In this document: positions 35,251 through 45,406 of the stretch, piece by piece
How positions within the stretch are numbered: position 1 is the first letter of the stretch
Layout of the letters: the number at the start of each line of letters is the position of its first letter
Origin: Chrysolina oricalcia
Taxonomy: Eukaryota > Arthropoda > Insecta > Coleoptera > Chrysomelidae
NCBI GenBank assembly: GCA_944452925.2
Contig: OX101808.2
Location: forward strand, 14,383,762 to 14,447,761
DNA length: 64,000 bases
Direction: 5' to 3'
Made by a program: the position numbers and the translations under genes
The notes under the pieces: generated by a model
Database searches by the model: none
Told to the model about the DNA's origin: nothing
Seen by the model: only the letters and a program-made list of their open reading frames with translations

Positions 35251-35849
35251 TATCCACATAGAATCCTCAGAAAAATGTGGAGCATATTTATTTGTCGCGT
35301 ATTCTCTGGTTATAAACACGACATTCATTATTACATGGATGAATTTGCATTTTCATTATGCAACGGAACATATTATGTAAATCTCCAGCTCAACTGGGTC
35401 ACACATGGTGATCCCGATAAAATGGACTAGACAAGTCGTTTGTAGATGACAAGAAAAATAACTGCTGTCCGAGAATTTGGTGTTTGGCCTGATTTTCTTT
35501 TCTGCACAGATTTTTATTTTACCAGTTTGTCCTCAAGAATTCATTAGTGTTATTGTACTGTTAACATGTTCCACTACTACGGTGAAGTCAAATCAACTTA
35601 CTAGGAAAATGCAAAATATCCACTGAAACATAATTACACAGTTTCGAGTACTTTCTGATGTTTATGATTGATTTTCACGACATAGAGATCATTGTTCCGG
35701 TTTTCTCCCAGTATTATTGGCTGTCCTTTGTGACCCTAACTTTGTTCTAAGTGAAAATTACTTCTCCAATATTTTCAGTTTTGCGTCTACTGATAACAAT
35801 TTTTAGTCAATTCTGAAATCTATAACACATTTTTTAGTGTTCATGTGTT

Positions 35850-35919
35850 ACTTTACATGTTTCCTCTTCCTTCAGATTTCACGGACTGCTTCTTTTTGGC
35901 AACCAAAATGTTGGAGTTA
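35850..35919 (-). pseudogene. Copia-like protease fragment, downstream half
   Basis: Minus strand: a frame reading ILVAKKKQSVKSEGRGN ends at TAA near 35854. This is the part of copia pol just after the aspartic protease active site. It is in frame with the upstream half at 39935-40170 when the intervening pogo element and one TA are removed. Confidence 0.6.
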
Positions 35920-36278
35920 AGGTAACGGTACCAGTTATTGACCACTTAAGGCTTTCGTCTATAATAATGCATTCGTAAAATAGTCAAATAGATGTATAAC
36001 GATGTTTCATAAATTTTTTCGAATACCCTAATGTGTTTTGCGAATTATTGAAAAATTTTATGAAGAAAAAAATACGAAATCTATTATTTTTTTCCTTTTT
36101 TGTTAAAATGTGTAAGATTGCTCCAGTTTTTGACCTAGTAAATACTTTAATGTTGCATTCTTTGACCTATATTTGTACCAGTTATCGAATATTGATTTCT
36201 CAATAGTAAATACTAAACATGGAAAAACTTTTTGAGAATATTTATTATATTTCAAAAAGTACATGATTTTTTTCTATT

Positions 36279-36908
36279 TCATGGATAATATTTGGTGATT
36301 TCTTTCACATAATAGGACCTCCTCTTCGTCACTCTCAAAGGTTCATCTATATTTTCTATTACATCTTCGACTGCATACCACAATATATCTTCATGTTCTG
36401 GCCACTTCCAGTTCAGTCCACTTCTGGACATTACTTTCACTCTCACTTCTAGTTCTTCATTTTCGTCTTTTTTTGAATCGAGTATAACTCCAGGGAAAAA
36501 ATCATTGTCATATTTAACTATCACATAGCCTTCATACTTGAGTTGCTTCTTTTCAGTTTCTTCTGCTTCTGTCTCTTCCGTCTCACCCTCAGATTCCTCC
36601 AAATCCGAAGACTCGATATGTTTGCTCTTTCCTGTCTTCTTTTCATTTTTCTTATCCATTCTAGCCTGCTTTCTGGCTTCTTTTTCTCTCTCCTTAATCT
36701 CCTTCTTTTCCTCTTTGTTTTTAAAATACAGTTTCCACTGCTCCGAAGAAGCCACAGCGGGAACTTTTTCTTTAGGTTTTCTTTTGGCTACTTGATTTTT
36801 GGTGTCTTTTTCTGGCCAGAAGTTGAATGCCTCTTTGAATGGTGTTGGTATTTGGATTAAATCATTTCTTTCTGATGATTCAGTCTTTTTAGGTGGAGTT
36901 TTTTGCAT
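36279..36908 (-). CDS. C-terminal domain of pogo-like protein, after an in-frame stop
   Basis: Encodes 209 residues. The N-terminal half is a very charged Lys/Glu linker (about residues 40-130), followed by YEGYVIVKYDNDFFPGVILD and WKWPEHEDILWYAVEDVIENI. That is a small beta-rich domain common at the C-terminus of insect pogo/Jerky-like DDE proteins. It lies in the same frame as the 701-codon ORF, separated only by one TAA (36918-36920) and three further codons. It is therefore probably the tail of one protein, reached either by readthrough or in a copy without the stop, rather than an independent gene. The ATG at 36908 may be incidental. Confidence 0.65.
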   Translation of the reverse strand: MQKTPPKKTESSERNDLIQIPTPFKEAFNFWPEKDTKNQVAKRKPKEKVPAVASSEQWKLYFKNKEEKKEIKEREKEARKQARMDKKNEKKTGKSKHIESSDLEESEGETEETEAEETEKKQLKYEGYVIVKYDNDFFPGVILDSKKDENEELEVRVKVMSRSGLNWKWPEHEDILWYAVEDVIENIDEPLRVTKRRSYYVKEITKYYP

Positions 36909-36917
36909 AGCGACGTT

Positions 36918-39023
36918 TTATTTTTGAATATCTGCTGTCCTATTAACAGGTTCTGGAGACTGGTTCATTGGGTTTGGTTCATCCGTATTATTATGAGTTT
37001 CGGCAATAAATGCAACAGGTACGTCATTATTATTAATCTCAAGACTAGATATAGCAGGTAAGTCATTAATAATCTCAGGACTAGATATAGCAGGTAAGTC
37101 ACTATTAATCTGAGGACTAGATATAGCAGGTAAGTCATTAATAATCTCAGGACTAGATATAGCAGGTAAGTCACTATTAATCTGAGGACTAGATATAGCA
37201 GGTAAGTCATTAATAATCTCAGGACTAGATATAGCAGGTAAGTCACTATTAATCTGAGGACTAGATATAGCAGGTAAGTCATTAATAATCTCAGGACTAG
37301 ATATAGCAGGTAAGTCACTATTAATCTGAGGACTAGATATAGCAGGTAAGTCATTATTATCACTCTTAGGACTAGGTACAGTAGGAACAACTTCATTGTA
37401 AGTTTTTGAGCAAGAAGCAGCAGGTACATCAATTAGAATATGAGTCTCAGAATTATCAAAACCAGCAGGTTTTGCGTTGATTAGTGTGTCATATTCTTCT
37501 TCTTCAATAGGAATATAGATATCATTCGTTTGTAAATATTCCAAATTATGGATACCCTGGTTTTCTACCAGTACTTCTTCTATAAGTCTATTAGTTTGAG
37601 GACTCGTGTTATTAATTCCTATTGAAATATCTCTCTTTTCAATTTGATCTCTCAATTTCTTCCAGAAACAAAATAGGCTTTTGTCTTCAACAGCTCCAGT
37701 CCAAGATACACCCGACTGTTCGAAGATCGCAACTTTATCAGGTATATCTCTTTTCATATACTCCAAAAATTTCTCCATATCTTGCTGTTTCTGACTTTCA
37801 ATAAGTTTTTTTTCGTCATTTTTGGTTTTGCATGCTTTGAAAATTTTATCGAAATTGATATTATCAGGAGTGAAGGGATGTAGTCCGCAGGTTCTGAATC
37901 CATGTTTAAGAGTGCCTTCGATGTTTTCCAGTGAATAAATAGCCGACTTCAGTACTCCCGCAAATTCTTCGCGTGCCAGTTTTTTTCCTCCATTGTCAAT
38001 TCTCCATTGGTAGACAGTTTTCTTCCACTGATTTTTCAAAGGATGAAAAAACGCTACATCCAATGGCTGAAGGATATGAGTTGAGTTAGGGTGGAGACAT
38101 ACCAGGATTATACCATGCTGCGAACAAAAATCGCTTAATGCCATGGTCAAATGGGAAGAATGCCCATCAACGAATAGAATAATTGGCAATTCAATACCAC
38201 TGTTAATCAACCAGTTGTAAAATACATTAGTAATATATTCGAAAAAACTTTCTCCCGTCATCCAACCATTTTCAGTATGGCCAATACCCCAGCTATCAGG
38301 AACTCGTTCAACAATTTTTTGGGGGATTCTTTTATAACTGAAAACCAACATTGGAGGAGGCAGGTCACCTGCAGCATTGCACATGATTAGAGTTGTTATG
38401 CATTCCATTTCATCGTTACCAATGAAATTATATACTGCTTTCTCACCCTTTCTAACGAGTACTTTATTATCCTTCGGACTTAAGAAAAATGCACTCTCGT
38501 CACAGTTGAAAATTCTTTTAGGATCTTCAGTTATGGTGCTGAAGGAATTAGTTTTAAGATAGTCGCTTACTTCCGAAAACCAACTCCTGATTTTTTCCTC
38601 TGTTACCTGGGATCTTGATGAAGTTAAATTTTGGGAAACACGTACACTTATTTCTGGGTGTCGTCGCAAAAAAGCCTCATACCATTTTCGTCCAGGTCTA
38701 TTATTCAGAAAAGGATTGGGTCTGTTAGTTTTCTTTATAAGAAGTTGAACACTATCCAGTAAATAATGTTTGGATACAGGAAACCCTCGGTCGGCTACAC
38801 GAAATATCCACTGAACTATTAAGTTCTCTTCTTTGGTGGTTAGAATAGTTTCTGGACCCATCCTTCTCTCCATCGGAGTTTTTCCAGATTTTTTGTATAT
38901 CAAGGTAGTTTTTGGAATGTTATAAACTTGACTAGCTTTATAAAAGGACATGCCATTTTCTACTGCTATTAAAGCATTTCGTAAGTCTTCTTCCGAATAC
39001 TGCAGTTTTTTTGTAGGTGCCAT
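36918..39023 (-). CDS. Pogo-like DDE transposase
   Basis: Encodes 701 residues. Residues 8-50 form a Pipsqueak-type helix-turn-helix (EEDLRNALIAVENGMSFYKA) and 60-130 a CENP-B/Tc5-like DNA-binding domain ending NRPGRKWYEAFLRRHPE. The catalytic core holds D175 (FNCDES), D286 (LFVDGHSSH) and D322 (ILQPLDV), a DD35D spacing normal for pogo. The C-terminal 150 residues are a Ser/Pro/Ile-rich linker with 12-residue repeats. It would bind the TIRs and move the element by cut and paste into TA sites. The start is the first ATG of the frame, 893 bp inside the right TIR. All key residues are present. A TAA ends it just before a further in-frame domain. Confidence 0.9.
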   Translation of the reverse strand: MAPTKKLQYSEEDLRNALIAVENGMSFYKASQVYNIPKTTLIYKKSGKTPMERRMGPETILTTKEENLIVQWIFRVADRGFPVSKHYLLDSVQLLIKKTNRPNPFLNNRPGRKWYEAFLRRHPEISVRVSQNLTSSRSQVTEEKIRSWFSEVSDYLKTNSFSTITEDPKRIFNCDESAFFLSPKDNKVLVRKGEKAVYNFIGNDEMECITTLIMCNAAGDLPPPMLVFSYKRIPQKIVERVPDSWGIGHTENGWMTGESFFEYITNVFYNWLINSGIELPIILFVDGHSSHLTMALSDFCSQHGIILVCLHPNSTHILQPLDVAFFHPLKNQWKKTVYQWRIDNGGKKLAREEFAGVLKSAIYSLENIEGTLKHGFRTCGLHPFTPDNINFDKIFKACKTKNDEKKLIESQKQQDMEKFLEYMKRDIPDKVAIFEQSGVSWTGAVEDKSLFCFWKKLRDQIEKRDISIGINNTSPQTNRLIEEVLVENQGIHNLEYLQTNDIYIPIEEEEYDTLINAKPAGFDNSETHILIDVPAASCSKTYNEVVPTVPSPKSDNNDLPAISSPQINSDLPAISSPEIINDLPAISSPQINSDLPAISSPEIINDLPAISSPQINSDLPAISSPEIINDLPAISSPQINSDLPAISSPEIINDLPAISSLEINNNDVPVAFIAETHNNTDEPNPMNQSPEPVNRTADIQK
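37040..37365 (-). repeat. In-frame 36/72-bp tandem repeat in transposase
   Basis: About nine 36-bp units encode DLPAISSPQINS or DLPAISSPEIIN, alternating as four and a half 72-bp pairs that are almost identical in DNA. The pattern points to recent pairwise amplification. The repeats lie between the DDE core and the C-terminal domain, so they look like a flexible linker. Confidence 0.85.
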
Positions 39024-39915
39024 CTCTGAAACTATAAATTATCAAAATTAATTCATACCATTTTCATCTGCGCCAGTATTCGTCCGTATAACGATCATAT
39101 TATTGACTTAGTATACTATTAGAACCATAAAAGAATATATGTATATTAAACTTTTTGGTTGAAAAAAGGAATATAAAAGTGGCTATTTCTTCATCATATA
39201 TTTCATGTTAGCTTATAATATTACTAATCAAAACATCATTAAAAAATCACAAAGAGATCTAAAATGGTTCGACAGGAGTTAACGACCTAAATTTGTACTA
39301 GTAATTGACCGAATAATTATCCTATTATGGACCGAAAGATTGTAATTCATTTAAATAGTTATTTCAATCGAAAGTCATAGGTCAAATACTGGACCAATTG
39401 AAGTTTATACATATTTCAGTATAATGGAAAGATATCAAAGATATTATTAGTTATTTATCATCAGAGAAAGAGAAAATTATCAATGATGCATTCCACCAGT
39501 TATTGTCCTATAGGTCAATAACTGGAAACCCCTGCATTTTCCTGTTCCTATGATTGACCTACTGGAAAATAAATTATTCTTTGGTGAAATGTTTATTTTT
39601 CATATTTGCCACTCGAGAAAATGCAGTCATTGAGTACTTACCACAGACGGTAGTCACTTCACTTGAATAGAAACAATTTTACGACAAGAAGTCTGTTGGG
39701 CTCTTTCTTAAATGAAACTTAAGCAATTTGCGTGTTTTCGTGTTTCTGCCGAGGGTGATCAATTTGAACTGACTGGAATAAATGCTCTGGAGGAAGAAGT
39801 ATGGGTTAAACTCATGTTAAATCAGCTATAGACTACTAGATGTCACCCCAAGTATTTGTCCATGGATTATAATGTTATTTGAAACGTCAAGTGGACAATA
39901 ACTGGAGCTAGGACT
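39024..39915. other. Pogo element 5' noncoding region
   Basis: This lies between the transposase ATG and the right TIR. It holds several copies of an inner-TIR-like motif: ccagttattg with facing caataactgg near 39497-39530, caataactgg near 39895, and related ccaatt/ggtcaa variants near 39305 and 39385. These may be transposase-binding or promoter sites. An intron in the 5' UTR is possible but not shown. Confidence 0.5.
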
Positions 39916-39934
39916 ATAACTGGTACCGTTACCT

Positions 39935-40170
39935 TAGTTTCTTCAAAATCACTGAACAATACTCTGTTATTACACATATGGGTTGATGAACCAGACTCAA
40001 CAATAAATTCATTGTTTTCTGCTTCACGTTCTTGAATGAGGCATGACATTTTACTTTCGTCTTGTATGAGTTGGTATTTCTCGAAATAATTGTTCTTTTC
40101 ACGAAATCTGCAGGTAATTTTATATTGCTCCAGTCTCCCTTCATTTTTTTTGTGTAATATTTTGGCTAAC
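39935..40170 (-). pseudogene. Copia-like Gag end and protease fragment, upstream half
   Basis: The minus strand encodes CRFREKNNYFEKY (the tail of a zinc-knuckle region) and, about 45 residues later, IVESGSSTHMCNNRVLFSDF. That is the copia-type aspartic protease active-site region (D-S-G-S/A-S-x-H-M), with the catalytic Asp replaced by Glu. It runs straight into the pogo TIR. Upstream it is cut by the foldback at 40173. Confidence 0.75.
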
Positions 40171-40172
40171 AA

Positions 40173-41069
40173 TGATTCACAATATAGAAAAACTCGCAGT
40201 AATCTCCACAATTTTTAATAACATCTGGTGTAGTGTGATGGCGAAACCATCAATCAAAAAACCAGTTTATCGAAGATGTTTCGAACCTATATAGATTCAT
40301 CATCAGCGAATGAGACAATTATGGAGAAGAAAATTTGACCTGGATTTATGAAATTAAGTGTCCCCACATTTCAACAAAATTAAATGGGGGTGGATAAAAT
40401 TATGGACAGGAAAAATTCATAATTAAGATTATAATTATAGAAAAGAAAATCACTACATCCTACCCAACAGTGGGGAACATGGTGACAGGGTCAAAGGTTG
40501 TCCAAGTGACAACAACCCCGAGACAGTAAGGGGGTTTAGGGGCCTTAAGCCCTTTATCCAAATCAAAATCAAAATTGGGCAACCACATGGACTAATGATT
40601 AAGAACAGGTGAAACTCTCGTTAACCTCTCGTAGTTTCACCTGTTTTTAATCATTAGTCCATGTGGTTGCCCAATTTTGATTTTGATTTGGATAAAGGGC
40701 TTAAGGCCTCCAAATCCCCTTATTGTTCCCGGGTTGTTGTCACTTGGACAACCTTTAACCCTGTCACCATGTTCCCCACTGTTGGGTAGTGATTTTCTTT
40801 TCTATTATTATAATCTTAATTATGTATTTTTCCTCTCCATAATTTTATCCACCCTCATTTAATTTTGTTGAAATGTGAGGACACTTAATTTCATAAATCC
40901 ATATACAATTTTCTTCTCCATAATTGTCTAATTTGCTGATGATGAACCTATATAGGTTCGAAACATGTTCGATAAACTGGTTTTTTGATAGATGGCTTCG
41001 CCATCACACCACACCAGATGTTATTAAAAATTGTGGAGATGACTTCGAGTTTTTCTATATTGTGAATCA
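40173..41069. mobile_element. 897-bp foldback with hammerhead-like motifs
   Basis: 40173-40616 and 40633-41069 are inverted copies with a 16-bp loop. From the outside in, each arm has tgattcacaatatagaaaaa, cacaatttttaataacatct, aaccagtttatcgaa, then a motif tgatgatgaa...ttcgaaac, and near the centre caggtgaaact. The two arms differ by several percent. The structure fits head-to-head copies of a Penelope-like terminal repeat or a nonautonomous retroelement. No protein is recognised. Confidence 0.8.
40936..40970 (+). ncRNA. Hammerhead-like motif
   Basis: CTGATGA (40936-40942), one T, then the perfect palindrome gaacctatataggttc as stem II, GAAA (40960-40963), and catgttc as a possible stem III and cleavage site. 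The extra T and weak stem I make activity doubtful. A diverged inverted partner lies near 40285-40315. Confidence 0.45.
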
Positions 41070-41440
41070 ATACCTCTCCTCTTCGAGTTACAATGGACTT
41101 CTACGACAGGTTACTAATGAGTGCCATCACAATGAAAATATTTTCTGACATTATGGGACGACTCTCCTCTGGGATGACTACATCTGTTATTTTTGTTTTG
41201 GAAAATTCAATTTTCTACGCTTTTGAATGCTACTCTTCCGTTTCCTTCCACTGGAGCATCCTTTCTTAGTTCTTCGATAAACAATATGCACATAGTTGTG
41301 ATCTTGTGTGGTAGATTCCCATGAACTGCAAAAATATTTTTAGGTTTCTGGTAGCGTTGACAATATTTTGAATGTTAACATTTCATCATTGACTGATTGT
41401 GTGATTTAAGCCTGTGTATCATATTTTCTGATATGCTAAT
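41070..41440. other. No recognised gene
   Basis: AT-rich intronic sequence. It abuts the (AAT)n 3' tail of the next LINE. Confidence 0.4.
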
Positions 41441-43800
41441 AAAATAATAATAATAATGATATTTATTAGGAAAATATAATATATACATTAGGATCAAAAT
41501 GTTGATTATAATAAATATTACCAAGCGATAAGTGTAAGAACACTAGTTTCGCATATATAATAAATTAACTTAACACCAACAATAATGTAAAAATATAAAA
41601 AATATAAAATATAAAACAGCAGACAATATCATTGACAGAATTAAAAAAAATGTTAATAACGATGTAAAGAAGAAGGCTATATTATTAGTGAACTTTCAAA
41701 ACACAGTTTGTTTATAATAATAAGATTTTCAAGATGAAATATTATCTAAAATATACACTCAAATTTAGTGGACCAAAACCTAATCTATTAAAGAAGACCA
41801 ACTTGATGAACATGTGTACATGGATACTGGGGTAATATTTTTGTAATTATAGGTGGATGAGTTAAAAAAAATTATATAATCTCCGATATATTTCGTCGTG
41901 GTTGACAGAAGATGAATTGTTTCAGGACTTTTTTGAATGACTGTGAATTATTTATTTTTTGAATGTGTTGTGGAACAGTATTGTATAATTTTGGTGCTAT
42001 ATATTGATAACTTCGCTGTCCTATGGCTTTCTGCATTTGTGGAACTACATGATGATATTTTTTCCTTGTAGGATAAGAATGACTAGGCAGGTTGAAACGT
42101 TTGTTTTGGTGATATTTCAAATTTATGTTATAATAAAATAGTTGGCGAATGTCAAACACTTTGGCTTCGTGGAATAGTGCGTCTGTGGAATATCTGAACT
42201 CTTTAGACATAATAATTTGAAGAAACCTCTTTTTGCAGATTTTCCAGGGGACGAATGTGTGTTTTTATTGCGCCTCCCCAGCATACTATACTATATCTCA
42301 GGTGACTTTCCACCAAAGCATGGTACAAGACTTTTAGTTGGTAAAAGGTAGAATATTTTTCAAGAACTTAAATTTGTGTATAATGAATCTTAGTTTGTTG
42401 CATATATAATTTATATGTGCGTCCCATTTGAGGTTTGTATAACGCCTAGATATTTCACTTTTTTCTCTGGCAGGATAGTGTGATGTTGTCCAATGGTGTT
42501 TATCGTTAGACTTTCGAAGTGTTAGATTTATTGCAACTAAATGGCATGTAATATGTTTTTTCTAAATTTACAGTTAATAATTTCAGTTCTAGCCAGTTTT
42601 TTTACAAAGGAAAATCTGATTCTACAATGTCCTTCAACTCTTGCCAAGTATTTGCTTTGTAAAAGATTGCAGTATCGTCAGCAAATCCCAATATTTCCCC
42701 CCGACTCTTTAACGAAAACATGCCATTAACATATATACTAAATAGGATAGGGCCTAATACAGTCCCCTGAGGCACGCCATACTCTATTTTCCTCTTGTCG
42801 CTCTTTACATTGTCTACTCTTACAGATTGGAATCTATTGTTCAGATAATTTCCAAATAATTTGAGACATTTGTTTCTGATTCCTATATCTTCCAGTGTCT
42901 ATAGGAGTAGGTCATGACTTACTGAATCGAACGCTTTCGACAAATCAATAAAAATACATAAGTTTGGCAAATTTTCTTCCAGAGCAGAGGATATCTTTGA
43001 GGTGAGTGACATCTTGTGTGGAGAGATTTTCTCTAAAACCATACTGTAGGTTATATAACAGATTATACTTTGTTAAGTACGCAGCTAACCTTTTCTTGAG
43101 AATCCTTTCAAAAATTTTTGTAAGGTGCGTTATTAATGAAATTGTTCTGAAATTTGTGATCAAAGTCTCATCGCCTTTTTTAAATACAGTTTCCTTGAAC
43201 GCTTTAGGCCAAATTCCTTCTTCCATACAATTATTGATAATGTAGGTGAGAGGTCCTTTGACATAATGGCAAATAGACTTGATGGTTTCAGCTCGGATGA
43301 ATATAAACTCCCTGTTTTATTTTTAGTTTTACTAATTTCCCGTACAATATTCCAGAGTGTTTTTGTATCGGCGATATTACTATTTATTTGGCGTTTGTAA
43401 TAATCAAATTTAGCTTTTTTATTAATCTTGTTAATTTATTTCTATTATTATTATAATACATCTTTAGCTGAACATTATTGGGATCTTTTCGCGTATTTCT
43501 AAATAGTCTATTTTTTGTGTCGATTGATTTAACCAGAGCATTTGAGATCCACGGTGCTATTTTATTATTTTTCCGTTTGACTCTTCTAATGGTTGTACAG
43601 TCGTTTATAGTATGAGTCAGAATTTCAAGGCATTTATTTGTGGCAGCGACAGGGTCGGGTTTATAATATACCGTGTGCCAAGAGATATTCTGCAAGGTGT
43701 TTTGTAATTTCTCATGATTGATATATTTTTTAGAAGTAATTTTGTTTGTAGTTGGTTTGTTGGTTTGTTCGTTTGTTGGTTGAATATGTATGAATATTTC
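41441..43800 (-). mobile_element. Non-LTR retrotransposon, truncated and decayed (LINE 2)
   Basis: Reads leftwards from about 43800 to an (ATT)n tail at 41441-41455. From right to left it has a pre-RT linker (APWISNALVKSIDTKNRLFR, 43384-43650), RT fingers (FKKGDETLITNFRTISLI, 42945-43226), a shifted frame with VPQG near 42752-42778 and a FADD box near 42674-42688, a thumb, and a C-terminal region (41872-42210). The endonuclease and ORF1 are lacking. A 20-bp poly-A at 43810-43829 lies just beyond its 5' edge. Confidence 0.8.
41872..43650 (-). pseudogene. LINE 2 ORF2 remnant
   Basis: Several frames must be joined to read the RT. The first break comes just after the ILCSGRKFAKL segment near 42945; others lie near 42540 and 42215. 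The catalytic FADD survives (GFADDTAIF), and the C-terminal portion ends KVLKQFIFCQPRRN. With multiple frameshifts it cannot yield a working protein. It is a different subfamily from LINE 1: the fingers (GFRENLSTQDV) and catalytic neighbourhoods differ. Confidence 0.75.
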
Positions 43801-44881
43801 TGAACCTTTAAAAAAAAAAAAAAAAAAAATTAAAAATTCTTGCCATAAGCTACATTTTAGTTGTTCGTCTATTTTTTCATATATTGTGGTCAACCCATTA
43901 AACATTGCTTTCGGAGTTATCCAGGTTAGAATGTGAGTTATCTACCGCATTAACAGTTGCTTTTGTACTCTGGCATCTATACGACTCCAGTCTGATTTTT
44001 GAACATCTCCGTTTATCTCCAATCATAGCATATGTCTTCTTACCATTGGCAGTATCGTATAATCTTTGTGCTTCGTTATTTGAAAATTCCGTAGTTGAAA
44101 AGTTCCACTATCAGTTAGTTTTCCAATCTGGATGACGTCTTCGGTAACATTTGTCATCTTCCTAATTTTTTAAAAAATTTCACTCCTCATCTCAATTGAT
44201 CTCTTTGAAAACTTAGTTACTTTCAGCAGGAACTATTTGGACTCATAACCAGCTGAAAAAAATATTATGGGTTTTTACTTGTGAAGTTGGAAAATTTAAA
44301 TGGAAAACTTAATTCTCTATTCTTTAACTTTATCTAAACTCTACATTCATGTAACTATAATAACCAATCCATAAAATATATTATACAAGATGGTAATTTT
44401 TATTATTCTCAACAATTTCTCGTCAGATGTTTTCGCAGAAAAATTGTTGATGAACATATTATATTCTTCAGTCATGATGCGTTACCCTGTATAATCAATT
44501 CCATGAATTGGAGGACATGGCTGTGTTGAATGAAGTCAAGGAGTTAAACGAAACTGAATCATTAAAATTCATGAGTTTGAATATGAATAAAGTTGTAAAT
44601 TGAATTAGGCTAGGTTGACTCCATGGGCCTAACCGAAAATAAGGTCAGATTATATCTAGCTATATTATGAATCCATACGGATCAACGTAATTGAGACATG
44701 GTAATATTCCGTAACATTTAATGAGCACCCGTATTAGGGCCGCAGAAAAGCAATATTTTCAATTACTTTCGACAATATTGTCAATTTAATGCACATTGCC
44801 CATTACTGTTTGATCATTAACTGTAGGATAAACATTGTATAATTTCGAAGATTCGAACAAGTTCGAATGTTTCGCTGGAGA
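43801..44881. other. Poly-A run, then unrecognised sequence
   Basis: Poly-A of about 20 bp at 43810-43829. On the minus strand around 43915-44120 an open stretch encodes FSNNEAQRLYDTANGKKTYA, which looks protein-like, but I do not recognise the family. The remainder is AT-rich. Confidence 0.35.
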
Positions 44882-45406
44882 GATAAGAATAAAATCGACA
44901 AAGTCGAAGTACCCTTCCCTCCAAATATTTCAACAAAGTGGAAAATATAAGGCAAAAATCAAACAACTACTTCCCTGGCTAATGCCATGACGGATATTGA
45001 ACTACATCTGACAGATACTTGTGCAACGTTCTTCCAAGAAGACTCAATTGCAGGTGCTTATTGTAGACAAACAAAATATTCCTTAATTCGGCTGGGGTTG
45101 GCCACCTGCAGACATGTTTCGAAGACCTACCCTTGCACTGATGAGAGGCAACAACCTTGAAATGTGTCTGCAGGTGGTCATCTCCTGCCAAATCAAGGAT
45201 AATCTTTCGTTTGTCTACAATAAGCACTTGCAATTGAGTCTTCCTTGAAGAACGTTGCACAAATATCTGTCAGATGTAGTTCAATATCCGTCGTGGCATT
45301 AGCCAGGAAAGTAGTTGTTTTCTGTCAGATTTTTGTCTCAAATTGTCCACTTTGTGGAAATATTTGGAGAGAAGGGTACTTCGACTTTGTCGATTTTATT
45401 CTTATC
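44882..45406. mobile_element. 525-bp foldback with central hammerhead
   Basis: 44882-45122 and 45157-45406 are inverted copies (gataagaataaaatcgacaa at the left end, its reverse complement at the right). The ~35-bp centre contains the first half of a hammerhead whose second half lies in the right arm. The left arm holds only the inverted second half (cttcgaaacatgtctgcagg when reversed). The arrangement suggests a head-to-head insertion of a ribozyme-containing retroelement. Confidence 0.75.
45132..45174 (+). ncRNA. Hammerhead ribozyme candidate
   Basis: Stem I cttgca (45132-45137) pairs with tgcagg (45169-45174), with one G-U pair. CTGATGA is at 45138-45144. Stem II GAGG/CCTT has a caacaa loop and a G-U closing pair. 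GAAA is at 45159-45162 and GTC at 45166-45168. All catalytic core bases are present. Stem III is minimal, as in the 31.6-kb units. Confidence 0.7.

Larger units (their letters stand above)
35920..39934 (-). mobile_element. Pogo-like DNA transposon, 4,015 bp
   Basis: The 19-bp perfect TIRs AGGTAACGGTACCAGTTAT (35920-35938) and their reverse complement (39916-39934) are flanked by TA on both sides (35918-35919, 39935-39936), the TA target duplication of the Tc1/mariner-pogo superfamily. It carries a transposase reading leftwards. Motifs related to the inner TIR (ccagttattg, caataactgg) recur near both ends. The element interrupts a copia-like protease frame. Intact TIRs and a long open frame suggest recent activity. 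Confidence 0.9.

Noticed and set aside
36538..36860. Plus-strand Ser/Phe-rich frames of 85 and 105 codons
   Set aside because: Antisense shadows of the Lys/Glu-rich linker of the pogo-like protein.
37040..37365. CRISPR-like regular repeat
   Set aside because: Units are contiguous with no spacers, in frame with a transposase, in a eukaryotic genome.
36965..37432. 155-codon minus frame of repeated YLLYLVLRL units
   Set aside because: It is a shifted-frame reading of the 36-bp tandem repeat inside the pogo transposase; the hydrophobic pattern is an artefact of the repeat.
43736..43835. Threonine/asparagine-rich N-terminus of the 173-codon frame
   Set aside because: It is a translated TTGG-type microsatellite and poly-A/T run outside the LINE-homologous part.
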